Positions 55,096 to 63,122 of a DNA stretch of 64,000 bases are shown here, in pieces (the stretch's first letter is position 1; each line of letters opens with the position of its first letter). Both the position numbers and the translations under genes were made by a program. The DNA comes from Faecalicatena contorta (lineage in GTDB: Bacteria; Bacillota; Clostridia; Lachnospirales; Lachnospiraceae): positions 1 to 64,000 of the forward strand of contig NZ_JAFBIX010000012.1 in NCBI RefSeq assembly GCF_021531895.1, written 5' to 3'. Below the pieces are notes generated by a model that saw only the letters and a list, made by a program, of their open reading frames with translations, did no database searches and was not told where the DNA came from.

Positions 55096-56775
55096 ATGAG
55101 TGGAATCTTAATGATGGTTATCGCCATTGTAGTACTTGGAGGCGCATATCTCCTGTACGGGAGATATCTTCAGAAAAAATGGGGAATAGACCCAAATGCA
55201 AAAACACCGGCTTATGAACTTCAGGACGGTGTGGATTATGTACCGGCAGATACCAATGTGGTATTTGGTCATCAATTTGCATCCATTGCAGGTGCAGGCC
55301 CAATCAATGGACCAATTCAGGCTGCTATCTTTGGATGGCTTCCGGTATTGCTCTGGATATTGATTGGTGGTGTATTTTTCGGAGCTGTACAGGATTTTGC
55401 AGCAATGTATGCTTCTGTAAAAAATAAAGGACGTACAATTGGATATATTATTGAAGAATATATCGGCAAACTTGGTAAGAAACTGTTCCTGCTGTTCACT
55501 TGGCTGTTCTGCATTTTGGTTGTTGCAGCATTTGCAGATGTGGTAGCCGGTACATTTAACGGATTCGTGGCGGATGAATCTGGAGTTGTTTCTAAAGTAG
55601 CAGCGAACGGTGCCGTTGCCACAACATCCGTACTGTTTATTTTAGAGGCTGTTGTATTGGGCATGATTTTGAAATATGCAAAATTAAATAAATGGGTGAA
55701 TACAGCAATTGCAATTGTAATGCTTGTCGCAGCAGTAGTACTTGGACTGCAGTTCCCGGTTTATCTAAGCCGTGATGTATGGCATCTGATTATATTTGCT
55801 TATGTTTTAATTGCGTGTGTAGCGCCGGTGTGGGCATTGCTACAGCCAAGAGATTATCTGAACAGTTATCTGCTGATCTTTATGATTGCCGGAGCCGTGA
55901 TCGGAGTATTTGTATCCAATCCGTCCTGTAATCTGAAAGCATTTACCGGATTCAATGTGGATGGACAGTATCTGTTCCCGATTTTGTTTGTTACGATTGC
56001 CTGTGGTGCGGTATCAGGATTCCATTCTCTGGTTTCTTCCGGTACTGCTTCTAAACAGATAAAAAATGAAAAGAATATGTTGCCGGTATCTTTCGGTGCA
56101 ATGCTGATGGAAAGTATGCTTGCTGTTATCGCACTGATTGCAGTTGCTTCTTTTGCAAAGGGTGAAGCTGCATCCCAGGGTCTGACAACACAGCCTCAGA
56201 TATTTGCTGGTGCAATTGCCAATTTCCTGTCAGTCATTGGTCTCCCGCATTCATTGGTATATACATTGATCACTCTTGCGGTATCTGCATTTGCACTGAC
56301 TTCATTGGACTCTGTAGCCAGAGTCGGACGACTGTCCTTCCAGGAATTCTTTTTAGATGAAGATGTTGATGATGACAATATGAGTCCATTTTTGAAAGTT
56401 GTAACCAATAAGTATTTTGCAACCATTTTAACACTGGTATTGGCATACCTTCTGGCCAAAGTCGGCTACGCAGAAATCTGGCCTCTGTTCGGTTCTGCAA
56501 ACCAGTTGTTATCTGTACTGGCCCTGGTTGCCTGTGCAGTATTCCTGAAAAAGACAAAAAGACAGGGTGTAATGCTTTGGGTTCCTATGGTATTCATGAT
56601 GGCCGTTACATTCACAGCATTGGGAATGACAATCGTAAAATTATCAAAGGCATTTGTAACAACAGGGCTGAGTCTTGGAAATACAATGCAGCTGATATTT
56701 GCAGCATTGCTTTTGGTACTTGGCATCATTGTAGCAATACAGGGTGTTAAGAAACTTATGGAAAAGGAAAACTAA
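55096..56775 (+). CDS. cstA: CstA family peptide/pyruvate transporter
   Basis: 559 residues with about sixteen hydrophobic segments. The family signature HQFASIAGAGPINGPIQAA (about 59-77) and FGAVQDFAAMYAS (about 95-107) are present, as is ALTSLDSVARVGR (about 400). In E. coli CstA and BtsT take up peptides or pyruvate. The form here is the shorter Firmicutes/Clostridia type. Control by a T-box suggests it supplies a particular amino acid or its peptides, and not a general starvation role. Confidence 0.93.
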   Translation: MSGILMMVIAIVVLGGAYLLYGRYLQKKWGIDPNAKTPAYELQDGVDYVPADTNVVFGHQFASIAGAGPINGPIQAAIFGWLPVLLWILIGGVFFGAVQDFAAMYASVKNKGRTIGYIIEEYIGKLGKKLFLLFTWLFCILVVAAFADVVAGTFNGFVADESGVVSKVAANGAVATTSVLFILEAVVLGMILKYAKLNKWVNTAIAIVMLVAAVVLGLQFPVYLSRDVWHLIIFAYVLIACVAPVWALLQPRDYLNSYLLIFMIAGAVIGVFVSNPSCNLKAFTGFNVDGQYLFPILFVTIACGAVSGFHSLVSSGTASKQIKNEKNMLPVSFGAMLMESMLAVIALIAVASFAKGEAASQGLTTQPQIFAGAIANFLSVIGLPHSLVYTLITLAVSAFALTSLDSVARVGRLSFQEFFLDEDVDDDNMSPFLKVVTNKYFATILTLVLAYLLAKVGYAEIWPLFGSANQLLSVLALVACAVFLKKTKRQGVMLWVPMVFMMAVTFTALGMTIVKLSKAFVTTGLSLGNTMQLIFAALLLVLGIIVAIQGVKKLMEKEN

Positions 56776-56800
56776 AAACATATCATAATATATTGTTTGC

Positions 56801-56850
56801 AAGAAACCGCATTCCTTCATGTCTTCTCATGATGGAATGCGGTTTCTTAT
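56801..56850. terminator. Bidirectional terminator
   Basis: Perfect 15-bp arms AAGAAACCGCATTCC and its complement (56801-56815 and 56834-56848), between converging genes. Confidence 0.85.
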
Positions 56851-56865
56851 ATTCTTATATTCATC

Positions 56866-58032
56866 TTAACTTTTCATCTTTCTATATATTCCTTCCAGAC
56901 GATCCAGTGCCTGATTCAATGTATCATCCTTTTTTGCAAAATGAAACCGGATCAGATGATTGACATCTTCTCTAAAGAAGCTGGATCCGGGCACCGCACC
57001 CACACCGACTTTTTCCGCCAATTTTTCACAGAATTCAAGATCACTCTCATAACCAAATTCACCGATATCCACCAACACATAGTAAGCTCCCTGAGGCTCC
57101 GTAAAGGTAAGTCCGATATCTCTGAGCCCCCCGGTAAAAAGCTGCTTCATGTGTGTATAATGTTTCTGCAAATTCTGATAGTATTCATCTCCAAACTGAA
57201 GGCCTGTCACAGCCGCTTCCATAAGAGGCGCCGCCGCTCCCACCGTCAGAAAATCATGCACCTTCTTCACCCGGTCAATAATCTCCGGTGCGGCAATGAC
57301 ATATCCCAGTCTCCAGCCGGTAATGGAATAAGTCTTAGAAAGAGAACTGCAGATGATGGTTCTCTTTCGCATACCGGGAAGTGCTGCCAGATATATATGC
57401 TCATAAGGCGCATAAACAATGTGCTCATACACCTCATCCGTAATCACATAAATATCATAACGTCCGGCGAGTTCTGCAATCGTCATCAATTCCTCTCTGG
57501 TAAATACTTTGCCGCAGGGATTTGAAGGATTACAGAGGATCAGAGCCTTTACACCCTTTTGCCTTATCGCTTCCTCCAGTTCATTTGCATCAAAGTGAAA
57601 ATCCGGCGTATGAAGCGGCACATAGATTGGTTCCGCTCCGCTTAAGAGGGCATCCGCCCCATAATTTTCATAAAAAGGCGAAAACACCACTACCTTATCC
57701 CCCGGGTTACACACAGACATCATTGCTGCCATCATAGCTTCTGTACTTCCACAGGTCACTACAATCTCTGTATCCGGATCGATCTTCATTCCGGAAAAAT
57801 GCTCCTGCTTCTTTGCCAGTGCTTCCCTGAAGTTCTGCGCTCCCCAGGTAAAGGCATACTGGTGTGGGCCTGTCAGTGCAACTTCCGCAAGCCTGTCCGT
57901 AATCTCCTTTGGGGGATCAAAATCCGGAAATCCCTGAGACAGATTAATCGCCCCATACTGATTCGATACTCTCGTCATTCTCCGGATCACAGAATCCGTA
58001 AACACGGCCGTTCTATTCGATAACTCTGGCAT
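56866..58032 (-). CDS. PLP-dependent aminotransferase, class I
   Basis: 388 residues of the AspC/KBL type: NPCGKVFT (about 171), the substrate-binding EVYEHIVY, the PLP Lys in SSLSKTYSITGWRLGY (about 231-246) and the C-terminal Arg in HLIRFHFAK. It transfers an amino group between an amino acid and a 2-oxoacid; specificity unknown. It is the last gene of the operon with the racemase and opine dehydrogenase homologues (17 bp gap), so it probably supplies or removes the keto or amino partner of that pathway. Confidence 0.92.
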   Translation of the reverse strand: MPELSNRTAVFTDSVIRRMTRVSNQYGAINLSQGFPDFDPPKEITDRLAEVALTGPHQYAFTWGAQNFREALAKKQEHFSGMKIDPDTEIVVTCGSTEAMMAAMMSVCNPGDKVVVFSPFYENYGADALLSGAEPIYVPLHTPDFHFDANELEEAIRQKGVKALILCNPSNPCGKVFTREELMTIAELAGRYDIYVITDEVYEHIVYAPYEHIYLAALPGMRKRTIICSSLSKTYSITGWRLGYVIAAPEIIDRVKKVHDFLTVGAAAPLMEAAVTGLQFGDEYYQNLQKHYTHMKQLFTGGLRDIGLTFTEPQGAYYVLVDIGEFGYESDLEFCEKLAEKVGVGAVPGSSFFREDVNHLIRFHFAKKDDTLNQALDRLEGIYRKMKS

Positions 58033-58049
58033 ATTGATTATCCCTCCCC

Positions 58050-58808
58050 TTAAAAATATCCTGTATATGTTTTCTGCACTACCACATGATATACCATATC
58101 AATCATGGTATTAAAGTCAAAAACAGGCAGACCACTGACAGCCTGAATCGCTCTGGCATAAGGAGGCAGGTCACTGCATTCCAGAAGAATTGCCCCCACA
58201 TCCGGCTCTCTCTTTAAGAGATCTTTCACTGTCTGACAAATTTCTTCCGTAAGTTTACCGTTATCCAGTCTTGTCTCACCATAGCATATCGCATGGAACG
58301 CCGGCAGACTTCCAATATCCGCCACCACCAGCCGCTTCATGTCCGTTCCTGTTTTTGACAGTACTTCTGCATTTATATTATCTGCGCTGGCCGCAAGAAT
58401 TGCAATCTTTTTCCGGGAAGAAATGGAAGTCTTAATCAAAGGAAGCTGACAGAGACTGGACAAAAATACCGGAATATCTACCGCTTCTGCAACTTCTCTC
58501 TGAAAATGTGCAAAGTATCCACAAGCTCCCACAATCGCCCGGACTCCTTCTTTCTCCAGTTCTTTTGCCGCTGCGATGATTTCTTCCTTTAACGCACTGT
58601 CTCCTTCAAATAATCGTTCGATCGCAAAGGAAACCTTTTTATACAATACCGGAAACGGGTAAGTAGTTGCATTGGCCACATTCCCCGGAAACTTTGGATA
58701 AATCAGATTCACTGCAATAATACCAATTGCAAATCCCGCAGTATAGTGTGCCGGTGTCTCAACGACACCGGCCAGATCTTCACGATTCTCTAATGTTCCC
58801 TGCCACAT
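58050..58808 (-). CDS. Aspartate/glutamate racemase family protein
   Basis: 252 residues with NATTYPFPV (about 46-54) and the two Cys acid-base positions in VGACGYFAHF (about 93-102) and LLECSDLPPYA (about 206-216). The family includes Asp, Glu and hydantoin racemases and some maleate isomerases. Its ATG overlaps the stop of the opine dehydrogenase gene (TAATG), so the two are translated together. A D-amino acid made here may be the substrate of that enzyme. Substrate unknown. Confidence 0.88.
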   Translation of the reverse strand: MWQGTLENREDLAGVVETPAHYTAGFAIGIIAVNLIYPKFPGNVANATTYPFPVLYKKVSFAIERLFEGDSALKEEIIAAAKELEKEGVRAIVGACGYFAHFQREVAEAVDIPVFLSSLCQLPLIKTSISSRKKIAILAASADNINAEVLSKTGTDMKRLVVADIGSLPAFHAICYGETRLDNGKLTEEICQTVKDLLKREPDVGAILLECSDLPPYARAIQAVSGLPVFDFNTMIDMVYHVVVQKTYTGYF

Positions 58809-60028
58809 TATGCATATACTCCTTCATTCAGATATGCCAGCAGTTCATCTTTATTCAGATGACCGATTCCCAGATCATCCAGCGTTAATCCGGATGCATA
58901 GAAATCCTGTCCTGTCATAACAGCGCCCAGCGTGATCATACTGTTAATCACCGGTGTCGGCACATCGTATTTCTTTCCCAGCTCGTGGTAAATACGGCAT
59001 CCAACCGGTATATCCTCTGTAATATACCGATTCTGAATACTGAACGGACCGGTTCCAAAGCCGGTCGGCCACTGCTCGTCAAAAGGAACTATGCAGTCAT
59101 CTCCCATATATTCCGGCCCCAGTATACTTGTTCTTGACAGGAAATTTTTCTTAGAAAATTTCTGAATCCCCACACCCATCTTCTCTGCAAGAGCAACTTC
59201 CTCCTGATAGAATGCATACTGAACCTCCGCAATGGATTCACAATAGGCATGGCTGTATATAGAGTAACTGTATTTGTCATTTCCGCCAAAGATTCTTCCC
59301 CAGTTCTCCATAACTCCCACACCCAGCAATGTTCCCGGGCAATGGAGCACTGGATTCACATTGCTGAATCCAATATCCATTACGGTATCACCTGAAGTGT
59401 ATCCATCTCCCTGGGTAATGGAATCAAAACATCCCAATGCCTTAGAACTCTCCAGAAATATTTCCTGATCCGTTGTCGGAAGCGCCGCTCCTCTAAGTGT
59501 AATTGCCCGGTATACCAGCCTGCATTCCGAAGTCATCACGCCGCCTTCCGTTTCTACTCTTGAACCATAAGGGGCACTGGACCATCCTCCTACTATTATT
59601 TTTCTTTCAACTCCCAGTTCTCTCATCTTCCTGCGAAGCTTAAGTGACCCAAAATTATCCGGAATAATATGTATGATCATTCCATCTTCCAGAAGCGGAA
59701 CCAGTTTCTTAAAAAAAGCTTCATGCGCAACCGATGGCACTGCTACAATAACCAGTTTACAACCCTTCACGCACTCTTCCAGATTTGTTGTGATCAGATC
59801 AAAATGTGCAGTTCCCAGCCGTTTAAAACCATATTTATTCTTTGGATTTCCCGCTAAAGTAATTCCGGTCTTCTCCAATCCTGCCAACGTCTTTTTTGCA
59901 AAGGGCTCCATATCATAAAGGTGCACCTTATTTCCGCCAAGCTTACAATCAGCTGCTACTGTCTTTCCTACTGCACCGCCTCCCAGCACCGCTACCGGTG
60001 CATTCTTTAATTCGTCAATTCCATACAT
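58808..60028 (-). CDS. NAD/NADP octopine/nopaline dehydrogenase family protein
   Basis: 406 residues: an N-terminal Rossmann domain with VAVLGGGAVGKTVA (about 12-25) and a helical C-terminal octopine-dehydrogenase domain with SNVNPVLHCPGTLL (about 225-238), including the family's substrate His. Such enzymes reductively join an amino acid to a 2-oxoacid, or oxidise the opine. Metallophore opine enzymes (CntM) belong here, but the partner CntL is absent. The ATG after GGGAGGAAAGG is preferred to a start 16 codons upstream. It follows the MetQ-like lipoprotein gene. Confidence 0.87.
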   Translation of the reverse strand: MYGIDELKNAPVAVLGGGAVGKTVAADCKLGGNKVHLYDMEPFAKKTLAGLEKTGITLAGNPKNKYGFKRLGTAHFDLITTNLEECVKGCKLVIVAVPSVAHEAFFKKLVPLLEDGMIIHIIPDNFGSLKLRRKMRELGVERKIIVGGWSSAPYGSRVETEGGVMTSECRLVYRAITLRGAALPTTDQEIFLESSKALGCFDSITQGDGYTSGDTVMDIGFSNVNPVLHCPGTLLGVGVMENWGRIFGGNDKYSYSIYSHAYCESIAEVQYAFYQEEVALAEKMGVGIQKFSKKNFLSRTSILGPEYMGDDCIVPFDEQWPTGFGTGPFSIQNRYITEDIPVGCRIYHELGKKYDVPTPVINSMITLGAVMTGQDFYASGLTLDDLGIGHLNKDELLAYLNEGVYA

Positions 60029-60140
60029 ATTTCCTTTCCTCCCTGTCTGTGTCTGTATCCGGATAACTTTACCCATATAACTACATGCAGAGCCTGCACA
60101 TTAGTGCAAACTCTGCATGATATCTGTTTTTTACTTCTAT

Positions 60141-61004
60141 TTAGAACACCGGAACAACTGCTCCCGCATAATTTTCATTAATGAAATCTCTGACTTTATC
60201 AGATAATACTGCGTCTACAAGTGCTTTGGTCTTATCTGTATCTTCATCGCCTTCGCGGACAGCAATAATATTTGCATAGGTCTCAGCTGCTTTGGAATCT
60301 GCAGACTCAAGAGCAATTGCCGCATCCAAACCGGCTTCAATTGCATAATTTCCATTGATGCAGGCAACATCCACATCATTGATTGCCCTTGCCACCTGAG
60401 CAGCCTCCAACTCTTTGATTTCCAGATTCAGCGGATTTTCTTCAATATCCAGCACCGTCGCCTGCAGCCCTGCATCCGCTTTCAGTTTAATCAGACCTTC
60501 CTGCTCCAGCAGAAGCAATGCTCTTGCCTCATTGGTTGTATCATTTGGTACAGCTACTACCGCTCCATCCTTCAGTTCGTCTAAGCTTGCAGTCTTACCT
60601 GCATAGATTCCAAGAGGCTCAAAATGAACATTTGCCACACCTACAATGTGTGTTCCATTTTCCGCATTAAAATCATCCAGATATGGCTGATGCTGAAAAT
60701 AATTTGCATCCAGATCTCCGTCCTCCAGTGCAGTATTCGGCAGTACATAATCATTGTACTCTACCACCTGCAGATCGTATCCTTTCTCTGCCAGATCACT
60801 CTTAAGCTCATTTAGGATCTCTGCGTGCGGTGTAACACACGCTCCAACAATAAGCGGTTCCAGTTCTTTGCTTTCTTCAGAAGTCTTTGCGGACTCTTCA
60901 GTTGTGCTCTCACCTGAAGAATCTGAGGATACACCACATCCTGTAATTAATCCTAATGTCAATACTGCCAATGCCGTTAACGCAATAATTCTGTTTTTCA
61001 TCAT
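60141..61004 (-). CDS. metQ: MetQ/NlpA family substrate-binding lipoprotein
   Basis: 287 residues with a lipoprotein signal (lipobox LITGCG, Cys about 23), an acidic Ser/Glu linker and the NlpA domain starting LIVGACVTPHAEIL (about 50). It contains the YFQHQPYLDDFN motif (about 101-112). MetQ proteins bind methionine; others bind different amino acids. In this operon the ligand may be an opine or D-amino acid. Confidence 0.9.
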   Translation of the reverse strand: MMKNRIIALTALAVLTLGLITGCGVSSDSSGESTTEESAKTSEESKELEPLIVGACVTPHAEILNELKSDLAEKGYDLQVVEYNDYVLPNTALEDGDLDANYFQHQPYLDDFNAENGTHIVGVANVHFEPLGIYAGKTASLDELKDGAVVAVPNDTTNEARALLLLEQEGLIKLKADAGLQATVLDIEENPLNLEIKELEAAQVARAINDVDVACINGNYAIEAGLDAAIALESADSKAAETYANIIAVREGDEDTDKTKALVDAVLSDKVRDFINENYAGAVVPVF

Positions 61005-61032
61005 ATCATTCTCCTTTAACCTTTACTTTGCT

Positions 61033-61692
61033 TTATTTAATTCTCTTATCAATTCGATTGACCAATCGAAGTCCTGATTCCTGAAAAATCTGCACGATAA
61101 CCATCAGTAAGACAACCGTAATCAGCATCGTCTGGCTGTCATAGCGGTAATATCCGTAGTTCGTCGCGATTGCTCCCAGCCCTCCACCTCCGACAAATCC
61201 TGCCATGGCTGAGTATCCCAGAATGGTGGCAAGAGAAATGGTCGCTCCTACTACCAACGACGGCTTTGCTTCCGGAAGAATCACTTTATAAATAATCTGA
61301 AATTCCGATGATCCCATAGCCTGTGCTGCTTCAATGACACCACCATCTACTTCCTTCAGTGAAGATTCAACCATGCGCGCCACATAAGGAGCTGCCGCTA
61401 CAACTAACGGCACGATTGTTGCCGTCGATCCAATCGTCGTTCCCACTACCAGTCTTGTAAATGGAAGAATCGCAACCAGCAAAATCAGAAAAGGAATCGA
61501 CCTGACCAGATTGATGATTCCACCCACCACAAAATTCACTACTCTATTTTGACAAATACCATTTCTGTCTGTCACAAATACCAGAACACCCAGTGGAATT
61601 CCAATCACATAAGAAAGTGCCGAAGAAACCAATACCATATAAAGTGTCTCTAAAATTCCTTTTCCCAACAGTCCTATCATTTCCTGGCTCAT
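61033..61692 (-). CDS. metI: MetI-like ABC permease
   Basis: 219 residues with five membrane segments and the EAA loop EAAQAMGSSEFQIIYKVILPEAKP (core about residues 141-160). It pairs with MetN, with which its start overlaps as ATGA. Confidence 0.93.
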   Translation of the reverse strand: MSQEMIGLLGKGILETLYMVLVSSALSYVIGIPLGVLVFVTDRNGICQNRVVNFVVGGIINLVRSIPFLILLVAILPFTRLVVGTTIGSTATIVPLVVAAAPYVARMVESSLKEVDGGVIEAAQAMGSSEFQIIYKVILPEAKPSLVVGATISLATILGYSAMAGFVGGGGLGAIATNYGYYRYDSQTMLITVVLLMVIVQIFQESGLRLVNRIDKRIK

Positions 61693-62471
61693 AACTGTAC
61701 TCCCCCTTCCTCAAAATATGTATCCGGCAGGATCAGATTTCTGGCTGTCTCTGACTGCGGGTTTAAAAAGATATCTTTCACTTCTCCAAATTCTACGATT
61801 TCTCCCTGGCTCATAACTGCGACCCGGTCACAGATCTGCTCCGCAACCCTCATCTCGTGAGTAATGACGATAATCGTTACCCCACGGGTCTGATTGATTT
61901 TTTTCAGAAGTCCCAGAATTGATCTAGTAGTAATCGGATCTAAGGCACTGGTTGCCTCGTCACAGAGAATCACTTCCGGGTTGGTTGCAAGTACTCTGGC
62001 AATCGCTACTCTCTGCTTCTGTCCGCCGGACAGCTGTGCCGGATATGCCTTTTCCTTATCTGAAAGATCTACAAGCGTAAGAAGTTCCTTTGCCCGTTCA
62101 AGCCTTTCAGCCTTTTTTACTCCTGCAATCTCCAGCGGATAACAGATATTGTCTATAACATTCCTCTGTTCCAGCAGATTGAACTGCTGGAAGATCATTC
62201 CCATCTTCTGCCGGTTCTTCCTGAGTTCAGCAGGATTGGCTTCCATCAGATTCTCTCCGTCGAAATACACCGCTCCTTCCGTCGGCCGCTCCAGAAGATT
62301 GATACATCGGACAAGCGTTGATTTTCCTGCTCCCGAGAATCCGATAATGCCAAAGATTTCTCCCCTCCGTATTTCCAGATTTATTTCCTTCACTGCGAGG
62401 ACATCCATGCCTTTAGGGTTAAATTTCTTATTTACATTTTCCAGTTTTATAATGTATTCTGCCTCTGCCAC
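61689..62471 (-). CDS. metN: MetN-like ABC importer ATPase without NIL domain
   Basis: 260 residues with Walker A GFSGAGKS (about 44), signature LSGGQKQRVAIARV (about 146) and Walker B VILCDEATSALDP (about 166). Classical MetN is about 340 residues and ends in a NIL (ACT-like) domain that binds methionine and inhibits transport; this protein stops before it. The start is GTG behind AGGTGG. First gene of the six-gene transport and opine operon. Confidence 0.92.
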   Translation of the reverse strand: MAEAEYIIKLENVNKKFNPKGMDVLAVKEINLEIRRGEIFGIIGFSGAGKSTLVRCINLLERPTEGAVYFDGENLMEANPAELRKNRQKMGMIFQQFNLLEQRNVIDNICYPLEIAGVKKAERLERAKELLTLVDLSDKEKAYPAQLSGGQKQRVAIARVLATNPEVILCDEATSALDPITTRSILGLLKKINQTRGVTIIVITHEMRVAEQICDRVAVMSQGEIVEFGEVKDIFLNPQSETARNLILPDTYFEEGGVQL

Positions 62472-62544
62472 CTAATATAACCACCTGTCTACTCTTTGTT
62501 ATCTGTAATCAGACTAACACGATAGGTTTAATATGTCTAATACA

Positions 62545-62588
62545 TAAAAAAATGTCCAGCTATAGGTCAAAACTATATCTGGACATTT
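62545..62588 (-). terminator. Stem-loop between the V-ATPase genes and metN
   Basis: Perfect arms AAATGTCCAG and CTGGACATTT, plus inner CTATA/TATAG pairs; on the minus strand a run of seven T follows. Confidence 0.78.
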
Positions 62589-62602
62589 ATCTCTACGTGA
62601 TA

Positions 62603-62637
62603 AAAAAATCCCAGAAGATTTCTCCTCTGGGATTTTC
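62603..62637 (-). terminator. Terminator after the V-ATPase K subunit gene
   Basis: Arms AAAATCCCAGA and TCTGGGATTTT; on the minus strand a T-run follows. It separates ntpK from metN together with the next stem-loop. Confidence 0.85.
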
Positions 62638-62661
62638 TACTTATGGGACTTGTATTCGTTC

Positions 62662-63096
62662 TTAGCCCAAAAGCAGCAAACTGAATACCAGTGTGAAGAG
62701 GGCTACCGTCTCTACGATACCTACTACGATAAAGTAGTTCGCTGTACCTTTTCCTGTTGCTCCCAACGCATCTGCAGCTGCTGCAGCACATTTACCCTGG
62801 AACAATCCTGAGAGACCAATTGCGAGACCTCCGAAGATACCAACACCAAGTGCAAGTCCTGGATCTCCACCGCCTGCCATTGCAGACTTAATAAAGTTCA
62901 TAAGAAGGAATCCATAAATTGTCTGTGTAAGAGGTGCACCAGAGAACGCGATCATAATGAACGGTGCCGGTTTTCCACTTGCATAACATTTTTTCCATGC
63001 TCCAACTGATGCCATTCCGGCAAATCCTGCACCAAATGCTGATCCTGAAGCGGACAGACCAAGTGCAGCTGCCATTCCAACAAATGCTAAATTCAT
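62662..63096 (-). CDS. ntpK: V-type ATP synthase subunit K (rotor ring)
   Basis: 144 residues forming two tandem helical hairpins. The first hairpin lacks a carboxylate (APLTQTIYGF) while the second carries the essential Glu129 in GIVETVALF, as in NtpK. Thr57, Gln58, Tyr61, Gln100 and Glu129 correspond to the Na+ ligands known from the Enterococcus hirae ring, so Na+ coupling is likely. It lies 26 bp after subunit I and ends at two terminators. Confidence 0.93.
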   Translation of the reverse strand: MNLAFVGMAAALGLSASGSAFGAGFAGMASVGAWKKCYASGKPAPFIMIAFSGAPLTQTIYGFLLMNFIKSAMAGGGDPGLALGVGIFGGLAIGLSGLFQGKCAAAAADALGATGKGTANYFIVVGIVETVALFTLVFSLLLLG

Positions 63097-63122
63097 AATT
63101 ATTCTCCTTTATCTTTATAATA

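Noticed and set aside
58808-60028. CntM-type metallophore (staphylopine) biosynthesis
   Set aside because: No CntL nicotianamine-synthase-like gene and no metal-opine exporter is present; the transporter is of amino acid type.
62472-62661. SAM riboswitch or Met T-box before the metN-like gene
   Set aside because: The gap holds two terminators and a plain promoter-like stretch; no SAM-I core or T-box sequence is visible, which also argues against simple methionine control.
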